A stretch of DNA of 32,852 nucleotides from contig NZ_JARYGZ010000007.1 of the NCBI RefSeq assembly GCF_029906645.1, forward strand, positions 1 to 32,852. The letters run 5' to 3'. The notes beneath the pieces were generated by a model. That model saw nothing but the letters and a program-made list of their open reading frames with translations. It searched no databases and was not told the origin of the DNA. This DNA is from Sphingomonas oryzagri (lineage in GTDB: Bacteria > Pseudomonadota > Alphaproteobacteria > Sphingomonadales > Sphingomonadaceae). The position numbers and the translations under genes were made by a program. Below, in pieces: positions 13,874-21,379 of the stretch (the first letter of the stretch is position 1; each line of letters starts with the position of its first letter).

Positions 13874-14886
13874 CGGTTGTCGCCAACACGCCCGATTTTC
13901 GCATCATGCTCGACGGCGCGGATCTGTCGCCGAAGATCCGGCCGCGCCTTGTCTCGCTCTCGATCTCCAGCAAGCGTGACGACGCCGATCAGCTCGATCT
14001 CGTCCTCGACGATACGGACGGCAAGCTGGCGTTGCCGGCGACGGGCAAGCTGCTCACCGTGTCGATCGGGTGGAAGGACGGGCCGGACGTCACGATCGGG
14101 CTGGTGAGCAAGGGCAGCTTCAAGGTCGATCAGGTCAGCTATTCCGGCCCGCCCGACATCGTCACCATCCGCGCGCGATCGGCGGACTTCACCCAGGCGA
14201 GCGAGCTGCGCACCCGCAAGGCCCATGCGTGGACCGATACGACGCTCGGCGCCGTGCTGGGCGAGATTGCCCAGCGCAACGGCCTGCAGCTCAAGATCTC
14301 GGCGGATCTGTCGGCCGTCGCGATCCCGTCCGTCCACCAGAGCCGCGAGAGCGACATGGCCCTGGCTCGCCGCCTCGGCCGCGAGCATGATGCCGTGGCG
14401 ACGGTGAAGGCCGGCAAGCTGATCTTCAATCCGGCCGGCTCTTCGTCCACGCCGGCCGGCAAGTCCATGCCGGCGATCACGCTGCGGAAGCGCGATTGCG
14501 GCCCGTTCACCTACGACGTCGCCGAGCGCGAGGCCGTCACCGGCGTTACAGCCGCATACCACGACCGCGATGCGGCCAAGCAGGCGACCGTGACAGAGGG
14601 CAAGGCATCGGGCGCCAAGCGCCTCTCGCGCGTCTATGCCACCAAGTCCTCCGCCCAGCGCGCCGCCAAGGCGGCGAAGAGCCGGGCGGCCCGCGCACCC
14701 GCCTCCATGGATCTGACGGCCGCGCTCGGCCGCGCCGACATCATGCCAGAGGCGCAGGTGACGGTTTCCGGCTTCAAGGCCGAGATCGACGCGACGTCGT
14801 GGATTGCCAGCGAAGTGACGCAGTCGATCACGGCCCAAGGCGCCGGCTTCACGACTCAGATTAAGCTGGAAAGCGCGCCGAAATGA
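13870..14886 (+). CDS. D: Tail/baseplate hub protein gpD (late control D)
   Basis: The 338-residue protein matches phage late control protein D: ISSKRDDADQLDLVLDDTDG at ~36-55, a GWKDGPDVTIGLVSKGSF strand pair, then VTIRARSADFTQASELRTRK and HQSRESDMALARRLGREHDA in the hub domain. It corresponds to gp27/VgrG-type hub proteins on which the spike (gpV) sits. P2 gpD is about 390 aa. It is the last gene of the J-D operon; a hairpin with a T-rich tail follows about 110 bp downstream. The partner spike gpV was not found. Confidence 0.92.
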   Translation: MTVVANTPDFRIMLDGADLSPKIRPRLVSLSISSKRDDADQLDLVLDDTDGKLALPATGKLLTVSIGWKDGPDVTIGLVSKGSFKVDQVSYSGPPDIVTIRARSADFTQASELRTRKAHAWTDTTLGAVLGEIAQRNGLQLKISADLSAVAIPSVHQSRESDMALARRLGREHDAVATVKAGKLIFNPAGSSSTPAGKSMPAITLRKRDCGPFTYDVAEREAVTGVTAAYHDRDAAKQATVTEGKASGAKRLSRVYATKSSAQRAAKAAKSRAARAPASMDLTAALGRADIMPEAQVTVSGFKAEIDATSWIASEVTQSITAQGAGFTTQIKLESAPK

Positions 14887-14997
14887 AATGTCACCCCTCG
14901 ATATTTGGTCGATGGGACAGTCCGGCTGCGAATTCGGCCATTCCGCAGCGGCGCAACCAGTCTCATAGTGGGACGCAGGGCGAGGGTGGGGGCCTTT

Positions 14998-15048
14998 GGC
15001 GGCGGGGAATCGGAAAAACCATTTTCCTACACGCCGCCATCTATTTTA
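14998..15048 (+). terminator. Probable terminator of the J-D operon
   Basis: Nested arms GGCGGCG (14998-15004) with CGCCGCC (15032-15038) and GGAAAA (15012-15017) with TTTTCC (15022-15027) make a long hairpin followed by ATCTATTTTA. The stretch 14887-15081 otherwise shows no gene. Confidence 0.5.
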
Positions 15049-15081
15049 GTGGAACGAATCAGGAACGGGGTCGCATCTGTG

Positions 15082-15342
15082 GTGAGTGGGGTTCATGCTT
15101 TTCGTAACGCGTCGTCTTGCCGTGCGGCCTGCCCGCAATGTGAGGCGGAATGTGCGCTCATGGTCGCTTTGCGCGACGATGTCGGGCGCAGGGTCGCGGA
15201 TCTCCAGCGCGAGCTGGCCGCGAATCCGTCCGTCGCGCTCGCGGCCGAGCTGCGGGAGGCCGGCGAACTGCTCGATGTCGTGCGGGAACATGCCGTCGCC
15301 GCATTGCCCTGGGCGCGTGCCGAGCTGGCGGCCTGCGCTTGA
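15082..15342 (+). CDS. Small Cys-rich hypothetical protein
   Basis: The frame of about 86 residues has an N-terminal cysteine cluster CRAACPQCEAEC (C-x3-C-x2-C-x3-C) and a helical rest (DDVGRRVADLQRELAANPSV, then ELREAGELLDVVREHAV). Start is uncertain: GTG 15079 or 15082 retains the cysteines, ATG 15160 does not; no strong ribosome site is seen for any. It is a free-standing gene between the D terminator and a 10-bp hairpin. The cysteine cluster and codon pattern favour a real gene. No family is recognised. Confidence 0.45.
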   Translation: MSGVHAFRNASSCRAACPQCEAECALMVALRDDVGRRVADLQRELAANPSVALAAELREAGELLDVVREHAVAALPWARAELAACA

Positions 15343-15355
15343 TGGAATGATTGCC

Positions 15356-15380
15356 GCAGGCCCTCTAGCGGAGGGCCTGC
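15356..15380. terminator. Hairpin between convergent genes
   Basis: GCAGGCCCTC (15356-15365), loop TAGCG, GAGGGCCTGC (15371-15380). It is a perfect 10-bp stem covering the stop of the leftward membrane protein gene. There is no T run; it is a candidate bidirectional terminator. Confidence 0.55.
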
Positions 15381-15943
15381 GCGCAAAAACCACGCATATC
15401 GTCGGCATTGTCGCGGCAGTATTTATCGACCGCCTCCGTGGGGTCGATGCCGTACACGCTCACCTCGGACGCCAGATTGAGCACCCCGAACGGGCCGAGG
15501 CCGTCGTAATTGGCGTTGCGAAGATCGGCGATCGGAACGCTCACCAGCATGAAACGCATTCGATCAGGATTGCCCAGGCGATCTGTTGCCGGGACGGTGT
15601 AGGTGACGTGGACAGTCTCGATCTTCGCGGGAACGTCCTTCGCGCCGGCCTTGATGGCTTTACCGATCTCAGTCAGCACCATGCCGGACTTGCCGATGTA
15701 CGCATCGCCATCCCAATTGCTCGCGAGATCAGCCGTAATCCAGAGCTGAGCCTCAGCAGGCTCGACCTTGTGAATGCTTTCGTCAGCCGCTTTCACGGTT
15801 GCGGGCGCCTTCTTCTCGTCGTGTCCACCGCTGCTGGCGATAATGACCGCCAGAACAATAAAGATAATGACGATGATCGTCAGACAGCCCGCCACACCCT
15901 TGGCGATATCACTCGCCCCGGCTTTCGCCTTCTTATTCGTCAT
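15365..15943 (-). CDS. Membrane-anchored protein in the repressor operon
   Basis: The 192-residue protein has a short Lys-rich cytoplasmic start (MTNKKAKAGASDIAKG), one transmembrane helix at ~17-38 (VAGCLTIIVIIFIVLAVIIA) and a ~150-residue soluble part with SEVSVYGIDPTEAVDKYCRD near its end. The gene begins 22 bp after the repressor stop, so it should be expressed in the lysogen or plasmid state. This position suits a lysogenic-conversion or superinfection-exclusion protein, but that is inference. No family is recognised. Two cysteines near the C terminus may form a disulfide outside the membrane. Confidence 0.7.
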   Translation of the reverse strand: MTNKKAKAGASDIAKGVAGCLTIIVIIFIVLAVIIASSGGHDEKKAPATVKAADESIHKVEPAEAQLWITADLASNWDGDAYIGKSGMVLTEIGKAIKAGAKDVPAKIETVHVTYTVPATDRLGNPDRMRFMLVSVPIADLRNANYDGLGPFGVLNLASEVSVYGIDPTEAVDKYCRDNADDMRGFCAQALR

Positions 15944-15964
15944 TATTGCCCCTGTTCTGCCCCG

Positions 15965-16540
15965 TTATGCGCTGCGTTTTTCGTCGAGCGGCAGCTCGTC
16001 CGCGTCGTCTGCCGGCGTCTCCTCAATGATCCAGTCGCCCTCGATCGCGCGCAGCGCGGCGGGGAGGGACTGAGCGAGGATCTTCGCGCGGCGATCGGCC
16101 GGCAGCTTGTCGGCGACGCGGAGGAGCGTCTCGAACATCTTGGTAAGCAGGCGCTCGTCCGGCAGATTGTCGGCCGGGTTCGGGCTGACGCCAGCTTTGT
16201 CGTCGAGAATAGCGGTAATCACTCGCGCAATTGTCTGCTGATCGACGGGCGAAGCACTCCGCAGTTTAGTCACCAGCCGGCTTTCCGCAGCTGGAAGCGC
16301 TTGGGATCGAACACCCGTAATGACGTAGCCGACGTCGATCCCGGCCCGCGCTACAGCGTGCAGGTAAGCCGCATTAGGTTGTCTGGTCTTATCAGGGTTC
16401 TCGTAATCGCTCTGCGAATTGAGCGAAACGCCGCCGATCGCGCCCAATTCGGCCTGCGTAAGACCGATGCGCGTCCGTTCTTCACGAAGACGGCCTCCCA
16501 ATTCCATAAGATTGGCGAATTCCCCTTGCCCATTCCCCAT
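15965..16540 (-). CDS. CI-like phage repressor (XRE family)
   Basis: The product is about 191 residues from ATG 16540 (MGNGQGEFANLMELGGRLRE). A helix-turn-helix sits at ~27-49 (LTQAELGAIGGVSLNSQSDY) and the following AAYLHAVARAGIDVGYVITG segment is typical of repressors that end their DNA-binding part with VxYVLTG. The C-terminal half is a helical oligomerisation region without a visible LexA-type Ser-Lys protease pair, so it is probably not self-cleaving. It faces the gp16-like gene across about 70 bp and should hold the lytic genes silent. A much longer upstream frame overlaps the divergent gene and is not credible. Confidence 0.8.
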   Translation of the reverse strand: MGNGQGEFANLMELGGRLREERTRIGLTQAELGAIGGVSLNSQSDYENPDKTRQPNAAYLHAVARAGIDVGYVITGVRSQALPAAESRLVTKLRSASPVDQQTIARVITAILDDKAGVSPNPADNLPDERLLTKMFETLLRVADKLPADRRAKILAQSLPAALRAIEGDWIIEETPADDADELPLDEKRSA

Positions 16541-16607
16541 TTCTGGGGCATGGTTACACACGTTTCCACAAATTGGGTAATGGCACGTGTCAGGATCGAA
16601 GGAAACG
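16541..16607. promoter_or_regulatory. Immunity switch region
   Basis: The intergenic region between repressor and gp16-like gene is comparatively A/T-rich. A rightward promoter is plausible: GTTACA (16553-16558), 17 bp, GGTAAT (16576-16581). Related CACACGTTT and CACGTGTCA words on either side may be operator half-sites. Confidence 0.5.
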
Positions 16608-16910
16608 GTGGAAGAGGCGGTACTGGCCGCAATCTCTTCCTCCGTCACAACGCGGAAGGGGTTGGACCCCGAGCGTGTGAAGCGCGTGCGCGAAGCCTTC
16701 AGAGACAAGGGCGTCGAGGTTTCGGCTTGGGCGAGGCGAAATGGTTTCAATATCCAGCTCGTTCACATGATCCTGCGAGGCGAACGGAAGTGCGAGCGTG
16801 GGCAATCCCACCGCATTGCCGTTCTCCTCGGCCTCAAGGACGCCTCTCTCCCCGATATCGACGAGCGGCTTGGTGGAACCCCCTCACTTCGGAACGCGGA
16901 TCATGGGTGA
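16608..16910 (+). CDS. BcepMu gp16-family DNA-binding regulator (Cro position)
   Basis: The product is about 100 residues. The segment VSAWARRNGFNIQLVHMILR followed by GERKCERGQSHRIAVLLGLK is the signature of BcepMu gp16-family phage proteins, small helix-turn-helix regulators at the start of early operons. It occupies the Cro/Cox position opposite the repressor. I prefer GTG 16608, which has AAGGAA just upstream; GTG 16587 in the same frame adds seven residues and lacks a ribosome site. It should act in the lysis-lysogeny or plasmid-phage decision. Confidence 0.75.
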   Translation: MEEAVLAAISSSVTTRKGLDPERVKRVREAFRDKGVEVSAWARRNGFNIQLVHMILRGERKCERGQSHRIAVLLGLKDASLPDIDERLGGTPSLRNADHG

Positions 16911-16964
16911 AACGATCCGATTCGCACAGTGCAATCCCCCCGCTTTCATGAACGTGGCCTGATC

Positions 16965-17429
16965 ATGACGAAACGCGTAGATCCCACCGGCATTCCTGCG
17001 GCGATCCGAGAGATTGCCGCGCTCATTGGCTGGGAGGCCATCGCCGCCGCAACCGGCAAGGGCAAGCGGGCCGTCCAATATTGGGGCGATCCGGAAAGCA
17101 AGCGCTCGCCCACCATGCTGCAGGCAGCGGCGCTGGACGCCCTCTATCTCGAGCGTGGCGGGCTGTTCGCCCCGCTGCGCGATGCCTTCAATGTTTTCGC
17201 CGATCGCCGCCTCTCGCCGACCGTCGCCGATCCGGACATGATCGTCGCCGAGCTGACGTGCATGGCGCGCGAAGCTGGCGAGGCGATCACGGCCGGCATC
17301 CAGCTCGTGGGCGGCAAGCCCAGCCGGGCGATGATCCACGCGACGCTGATCGAAGTGAGCGAAGGCAGCGATGCGTTCGACGCCGTCGAGCGCCGCTTGT
17401 CTGCCATGCTGGGGGAGGGGGTCGCCTGA
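16965..17429 (+). CDS. CII-like phage regulatory protein
   Basis: The 154-residue protein from ATG 16965 (MTKRVDPTGIPAAIREIAAL) contains IGWEAIAAATGKGKRAVQYW followed by GDPESKRSPTMLQAAALDAL. This helix-turn-helix-like layout is seen in phage CII/CP76-type regulators of P2-related phages. A longer frame from GTG 16929 is possible; neither start has a strong Shine-Dalgarno. It lies third in the immunity region and directly precedes ogr, with one base between the stop and the ogr ATG. Role in early or lysogenic transcription is inferred from position and pattern. Confidence 0.65.
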   Translation: MTKRVDPTGIPAAIREIAALIGWEAIAAATGKGKRAVQYWGDPESKRSPTMLQAAALDALYLERGGLFAPLRDAFNVFADRRLSPTVADPDMIVAELTCMAREAGEAITAGIQLVGGKPSRAMIHATLIEVSEGSDAFDAVERRLSAMLGEGVA

Positions 17430-17430
17430 A

Positions 17431-17709
17431 ATGAAGCGTGACGTTGCGTTTCCGTGTCCACATTGCGGGGGTCGCACCCTCATCCGCTCCAGCGAGCAGG
17501 TGAGCGACACCGTGCGCGAGACGCGGATGCGCTGCGACAATGACGATTGCGGGTTCAGCTTCGTGGCGCAGATCTCCGTGATCCGCACCATCCAGCCGAG
17601 TCTGCAGCCCAAGCCCGGCGTCGTCGTGCCGCTGGGCAATCAGAATCTGCGTTGGGATCGGCGCAGGCCGCCCGACCTGTTGGAATCCCTGATGACCAGC
17701 AGCGGCTGA
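17431..17709 (+). CDS. ogr: Ogr/Delta-type late transcription activator
   Basis: The 92-residue protein has the Ogr zinc-binding pattern Cys9-x2-Cys12-x22-Cys35-x4-Cys40 (PCPHC ... RCDNDDCGFSFVAQ), the same spacing as P2 Ogr. A Pro-rich tail of about 35 residues extends beyond the zinc domain. In P2, Ogr activates all late promoters by binding a TGT/ACA dyad and contacting RNA polymerase alpha. The two 29-bp dyads at 7298 and 26606 are its likely targets. A GGAGGGGG ribosome site lies in the end of the preceding gene. Confidence 0.88.
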   Translation: MKRDVAFPCPHCGGRTLIRSSEQVSDTVRETRMRCDNDDCGFSFVAQISVIRTIQPSLQPKPGVVVPLGNQNLRWDRRRPPDLLESLMTSSG

Positions 17710-17797
17710 CCTAAGTCCCTCCCGCTCACCGTCACACCACCATTCGCGCGCGGCCCGTTTCGCGCGGCGCCCCCGCTTTGCCTTGAAGGATTGGCCC

Positions 17798-17893
17798 ATG
17801 AAGAAGATCGGAGCCGTTGCCATCATCGTCGCCGCGATCATCGCGACGCCATTCGTCGTCGCCTGGACGCTCGCATCGGGGAACGGCCGGTGA
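17798..17893 (+). CDS. 31-residue single-helix membrane protein
   Basis: The product MKKIGAVAIIVAAIIATPFV... is a basic start followed by one hydrophobic helix and a short polar tail. AAGGA lies eight bases upstream of the ATG, and the stop overlaps the next start (GTGA). Small membrane proteins at this place are common in early phage operons. No function can be given. Confidence 0.6.
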   Translation: MKKIGAVAIIVAAIIATPFVVAWTLASGNGR

Positions 17894-18048
17894 GCGGCAC
17901 GATCGGCATCGCGATCGAGGCCATCGCGATCGCAGGCATGATCTATCTCGCCGCGATCGAGTGCCACGACGCGTTCGCGAAGATCCGCGCCCTGCCGGCC
18001 GAGGACGCTGCCGGCGACGCGGCCGAGCTGCAGGGCGTGGCGGCATGA
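17890..18048 (+). CDS. 52-residue membrane protein
   Basis: From GTG 17890 the product begins MSGTIGIAIEAIAIAGMIYL, one hydrophobic helix, then an acidic tail (LPAEDAAGDAAELQG). It is coupled at both ends by GTGA and ATGA overlaps. No family is recognised; the overlaps are the main support for the start. Confidence 0.6.
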   Translation: MSGTIGIAIEAIAIAGMIYLAAIECHDAFAKIRALPAEDAAGDAAELQGVAA

Positions 18049-18338
18049 TCCGCGTCCTCTCCCTCGACGAACGGCGCGAGCATCTCGGCGCCTACGTGCA
18101 GCACGCGCGCATCGCGCACGGCGCCTCGATCAACGTCGCGGCCGAGCGCATGGCCCGCAACGCCGGCACCGCCCGCCACCATGGCCTGATCCTCGGCATG
18201 ATCGAGGCCGGCCGGCATCTGCCGAGCGCCGCGTACATCGATCGCATCGCCGAGGCCTTCCCGATCAATCGCCGCGTCATGGATCAGCTCTGCGCGCCCA
18301 ACGCCGTGTCGGGGAAGGTGCGCCGCAATGTCCACTGA
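18045..18338 (+). CDS. HTH-like early protein
   Basis: The 97-residue product begins MIRVLSLDERREHLGAYVQH and includes an XRE-like helical arrangement: NVAAERMARNAGTARHHGLI, then MIEAGRHLPSAAYIDRIAEA, where the second segment reads like the end of a helix-turn-helix domain. It is probably a small DNA-binding protein. ATG 18045 overlaps the previous stop. Its stop overlaps the next start by some ten bases. Function is not known. Confidence 0.6.
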   Translation: MIRVLSLDERREHLGAYVQHARIAHGASINVAAERMARNAGTARHHGLILGMIEAGRHLPSAAYIDRIAEAFPINRRVMDQLCAPNAVSGKVRRNVH

Positions 18339-18567
18339 GCTGCCCGAGATCCTGCGCGGGCGCGAATGGCGCCACGTCGCGACTGCGCGCTTCGTGCGCA
18401 GCGACGGCATCGCGATCCACCAGATCAAGGGCGGCAAGTGGACCTTCATCGTGCCGGACGGGCTGGTGACGCTTCGAGCTGCCGCTCGCGCCTTCGCCAC
18501 GGCCGGCGCCGCAGCGACCTTCCTAAAGAAAAACTACCCCCTCCAACCGGAGACAAAGAATGTCTGA
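18328..18567 (+). CDS. Hypothetical early protein
   Basis: The 79-residue product starts [20 protein letters not shown]. The middle reads like a small beta domain ([20 protein letters not shown]) and the end like one amphipathic helix. No family is recognised. It overlaps its neighbours at both ends; an eight-base overlap with the gapR-like gene places that gene's ribosome site (CCGGAGA) inside this one. Confidence 0.6.
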   Translation: MSTELPEILRGREWRHVATARFVRSDGIAIHQIKGGKWTFIVPDGLVTLRAAARAFATAGAAATFLKKNYPLQPETKNV

Positions 18568-18799
18568 CGCGAACGTCGCGGCCGATCAACTTCGCCTTTT
18601 CATCGAGCGTATTGAGCGCCTCGAAGAAGAGAAGAAGGGCATGATGGATGACATCAAGGATGTCTATCTTGAGGCCAAGTCACAGGGTTACGACGCCAAG
18701 ACCATGCGCGTGATCGTTCGTCTCCGAAAAATGGAGAAGAACGCCCGCGACGAGGCGGACGCGCTGCTCGAAACCTACAAGCGGGTGCTGGGGCTGTGA
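18560..18799 (+). CDS. GapR-like protein (DUF2312)
   Basis: The 79-residue protein is clearly a GapR/DUF2312 member: N-terminal [20 protein letters not shown] coiled coil, then [20 protein letters not shown] and [20 protein letters not shown]. Caulobacter GapR is a nucleoid-associated protein that clamps overtwisted DNA ahead of forks and helps topoisomerases; the family is characteristic of alphaproteobacteria. Here, in an early phage operon, it may relieve positive supercoils during replication or alter host DNA topology. Length equals that of chromosomal GapR minus a few residues. It is coupled to the next gene by GTGA. Confidence 0.9.
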   Translation: MSDANVAADQLRLFIERIERLEEEKKGMMDDIKDVYLEAKSQGYDAKTMRVIVRLRKMEKNARDEADALLETYKRVLGL

Positions 18800-19041
18800 T
18801 GCTCGCAGGCGCGCTGCTCCAGGCGGTTTGTGCCGCTTGCGCAACCCTCGGCCTCGTGAATGTCGTGCGCGGCGCTCCGGGTATCGTCGCCCATGCGCTT
18901 GTCCGTGGTCTGGAGCGTAACCGGGTCGCACTTCATTTTTGGGGCGCCATCATAACGCAGGGCCTTTGGGCGGCGCTCTTCCTCGGGGGGCTGGTGATAA
19001 GCGCCGTCGCTGCGCTGCGCTGGGCGGGGGTGATGGCATGA
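18796..19041 (+). CDS. Small membrane protein
   Basis: The 81-residue product (start GTG 18796 or ATG 18799) has two hydrophobic segments, residues ~3-25 ([20 protein letters not shown]) and ~48-78 ([20 protein letters not shown]). It is likely a two-helix inner-membrane protein. It lies in the overlapping early operon. No family or function is recognised. Confidence 0.6.
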   Translation: MMLAGALLQAVCAACATLGLVNVVRGAPGIVAHALVRGLERNRVALHFWGAIITQGLWAALFLGGLVISAVAALRWAGVMA

Positions 19042-19358
19042 ACGCGCCCGCCTTCGGCTTCGCCAAGCCCGCCCGCCCGATCGATTTCAGCCGCTTCGTC
19101 ACCGGCGCGCAGCGCACGCTGCGCGACGAGGGCTATGCCGGCGCCGCGAACGACATCCGCATGATCTCGGCCGCCCTGCAGGCGGGCGGCGATGCCCTCG
19201 CCGATCGCGACAACGGCGATAACGACCGCTGGGTCGCCGAGCGCATCGCCACCGCGATCGAGGCGGCCGGCTACCTGATCCTCTCGCGCGACAAGGCCGT
19301 GATCGGCCTCGTCCAGCTCTACGCGCGCCAATTTCACAGGGAGAATTGCCATGGGTGA
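19038..19358 (+). CDS. Hypothetical early protein
   Basis: The 106-residue product starts [20 protein letters not shown], with ATG 19038 overlapping the previous stop. It is largely helical and has a run of Asp/Asn/Arg (DALADRDNGDNDRWVAERIA) in the middle. It resembles no family I can name. The last eight bases overlap the next gene, whose ribosome site (AGGGAGAA) lies inside this frame. Confidence 0.6.
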   Translation: MNAPAFGFAKPARPIDFSRFVTGAQRTLRDEGYAGAANDIRMISAALQAGGDALADRDNGDNDRWVAERIATAIEAAGYLILSRDKAVIGLVQLYARQFHRENCHG

Positions 19359-20028
19359 GCTGCACACGCTTCCGCTGCCGGCCGAGACGCCGGCACCGCG
19401 CTATCACTATGCCGGCGTTCGCGCCGACACGTCGCAGCCCTTCAGCTGGTACGTCCTCGATCGCGGCCCCTCGGGCAGCGGCATTCGCGAAATGGCGGCT
19501 TGTGAGAGCGAAGCCGACGCCTGCGCGATCGTGGATGCCCTGCGCCGGGCCGAGGGCGTGATTTGGATGGGCTATGATCCATCGACCGGGCCGGATCTGC
19601 ACGAAATCGCCACCTATCGGCCGGGCGACTTCAAGCCGATCGTCCTGGGCACGCCGGTTTGCGAGGCGGCCGTCTACGCCGATACGCCCGGCGCCCGCCG
19701 CATGATCGAGCTGCGCACCGGCGTCTCGGCCGAGCAGTCGACGATCCGCGCCAGCATTCGCGCCTTCCGCAACGGCGTGCAGGCCCTGATGATCCGGCTC
19801 GGCTTCACCGAGGCGGCCGATGACGCCTTCCTCGCGTGGGAGCTGATGACGCTCGCCGGGGCGTTCCACCGCGACACCGAGCTGGCCGGCGAGCAGCGCA
19901 TCGAGACGCTGCAGCGCGCGATGCGGGATCTGCTCTATTTCGACGGCTACTCCTACATCGCGTCGAACGACGGCGCGATCGACCGCCTCGCAGCGCTGAT
20001 CGCCTCGGGCGTGGGCTTCGCGGGATGA
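19351..20028 (+). CDS. Hypothetical early protein, 225 aa
   Basis: The 225-residue product starts MGELHTLPLPAETPAPRYHY. Its N-terminal third is beta-rich (SWYVLDRGPSGSGIREMAAC), and its C-terminal half is helical (RAFRNGVQALMIRLGFTEAA ... LAWELMTLAGAFHRDTELAG). It has no recognisable catalytic motif or membrane segment. The ATG at 19351 has AGGGAGAA seven bases upstream. It is the largest gene of unknown function in the early operon and is coupled to the next by ATGA. Confidence 0.6.
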   Translation: MGELHTLPLPAETPAPRYHYAGVRADTSQPFSWYVLDRGPSGSGIREMAACESEADACAIVDALRRAEGVIWMGYDPSTGPDLHEIATYRPGDFKPIVLGTPVCEAAVYADTPGARRMIELRTGVSAEQSTIRASIRAFRNGVQALMIRLGFTEAADDAFLAWELMTLAGAFHRDTELAGEQRIETLQRAMRDLLYFDGYSYIASNDGAIDRLAALIASGVGFAG

Positions 20029-20423
20029 CGGGGGTGGGGTTCGTCCTGCGGGCGTTTCGGATCAGCGTCGAGGGCGAGGGGTACGTCTACCACGCCAAGT
20101 CGCGCGCTCGGGCGCTGGGTGACGCCTTCCATGCTTACACGCACGCTCGTGGCAGCATCAAGTTCGCCGATTTCCTTCGCTTGGCTTCGTGCCGGCAGGA
20201 AGAGGGTGGCGAGCGCTTCGGTGATCCGATCACTGTGCTGGGCAAACCGGCGTTTTTCGTCACCAGCAACCGTCAATACGTCCAATTCGTCCGGCCGGGG
20301 CGGGGCGAGGTGTTCAATTCTCACCCCCTCGACGTGTTGCCGGTCGAATATCGCCCCGACACGTACCGCTCGGAGAAGTTCGATGCGCAGGCGCTGGAGC
20401 CGTGCAAGGAGATGGCATCTTGA
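20025..20423 (+). CDS. Hypothetical early protein
   Basis: The 132-residue product starts MTGVGFVLRAFRISVEGEGY. It has a first beta region, the helical segment RARALGDAFHAYTHARGSIK, then FADFLRLASCRQEEGGERFG and a strand-rich end (PAFFVTSNRQYVQFVRPGRG). The pattern recalls small phage proteins encoded next to DNA methyltransferases, but I cannot name a family. Its end contains AAGGAGAT, the ribosome site for the methyltransferase that follows. Confidence 0.6.
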   Translation: MTGVGFVLRAFRISVEGEGYVYHAKSRARALGDAFHAYTHARGSIKFADFLRLASCRQEEGGERFGDPITVLGKPAFFVTSNRQYVQFVRPGRGEVFNSHPLDVLPVEYRPDTYRSEKFDAQALEPCKEMAS

Positions 20424-21124
20424 GCGGCCCGCGCGTTGAGCGCATCGGCGCGGCAACGCTGTATCACGGCGATTGTCGCGACATCCTGCCGTCGTTGGGC
20501 GCGATCGACGCGCTTTGCATGGACCCGCCCTATGAGTTCGACACGAGCGGGGGCGGGGCGTTCCGCGCCCAGCGCGAGAACATGGATCAGATCGAAGCGG
20601 CCGGCCTAGCCGACGGCTTCGATCACTCCGTTATTAGCGGCGATCAGTTCGGCTGCGCCGTGATCTTCGCGCACAACGATCAATGGGCGTCGCTTCTGCC
20701 GCACGTCGCCGGGCAGTTTGATCGGTACGCTATCTGCCAATGGCATAAGAGTAACCCGCTTCCGGTCGCGAACCACCACTATCAGCCCGACACGGAAATC
20801 TACGTGCATGCTTGGAAGCGAGGCTTCCATCCTGCCGGCGATCTTCGCCAGAAAAAGCGATTCATCGTCGCACCGAACGGGCAGGACGGGTCCATCGACC
20901 ACCCCACGGTCAAACCGCTCGCCGTCATGCGTAAGATCGTCACGAACATTACGGGCGAAACGATCTGCGACCCGTTCATGGGTAGCGGCAGCACCGGAGT
21001 AGCAGCGGTCGAGCTGGGCCGGCGCTTCATCGGGATCGAGCGCGATCCCAAGCACTTCGAAACTGCCTGTAGGCGGATCGAGGCAGCACAGCGCCAAGGC
21101 GCACTGATGCTCGCGGTCGCCTGA
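20420..21124 (+). CDS. DNA (N4/N6) methyltransferase, class beta
   Basis: The 234-residue enzyme carries motif IV DPPY (35-38, MDPPYEFDTSGGG), HPTVKP (161-166) and the SAM-binding motif DPFMGSGSTG (184-193). The order IV before I is class beta. It methylates adenine N6 or cytosine N4 within a site that cannot be read from sequence. I choose TTG 20420 because AAGGAGAT stands seven bases upstream and the codon overlaps the previous stop. No restriction enzyme is nearby, so it probably protects the element's DNA or alters gene expression. This is the first of two methyltransferases in the element. Confidence 0.9.
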   Translation: MSGPRVERIGAATLYHGDCRDILPSLGAIDALCMDPPYEFDTSGGGAFRAQRENMDQIEAAGLADGFDHSVISGDQFGCAVIFAHNDQWASLLPHVAGQFDRYAICQWHKSNPLPVANHHYQPDTEIYVHAWKRGFHPAGDLRQKKRFIVAPNGQDGSIDHPTVKPLAVMRKIVTNITGETICDPFMGSGSTGVAAVELGRRFIGIERDPKHFETACRRIEAAQRQGALMLAVA

Positions 21125-21357
21125 TGCTCTCCCGGTTCTTCACCCGCTTCCGGACGCCGGCTTCGCAGCCGGCGCCCACGCCACAGGCCAGTAGCGAGGC
21201 GCTGTCGGATCTGAAGAACCTCGTCGCCGATCGTGCCGCAGCCGCGCGCACGCTCGCCGATGCCCGTTCACGAGACGCGTGGCGCGAGCTGCGCGACGCA
21301 CGGACGGCCCAGCTGCGCGACGAAATCGCCCGCCGCGCCGCCAACACCATCCACTGA
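21124..21357 (+). CDS. Small hypothetical protein
   Basis: The 77-residue product starts MLSRFFTRFRTPASQPAPTP: a short hydrophobic/basic start, a Pro/Ala linker, then a charged helix (RAAAARTLADARSRDAWREL). It overlaps the methyltransferase stop by one base. It may be a membrane-tethered or coiled-coil peptide. No family is recognised. Confidence 0.5.
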   Translation: MLSRFFTRFRTPASQPAPTPQASSEALSDLKNLVADRAAAARTLADARSRDAWRELRDARTAQLRDEIARRAANTIH

Positions 21358-21379
21358 TAGCTTCCAAGGGTCCACAGTC

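Noticed and set aside
15086-16951. 621-aa plus-strand open frame
   Set aside because: It runs antisense through the membrane protein and repressor genes, which have clear features of their own.
18045-18338. Calling this early gene a second repressor
   Set aside because: The HTH-like pattern is partial and the position is inside the lytic operon; a regulator of unknown role is all that can be said.
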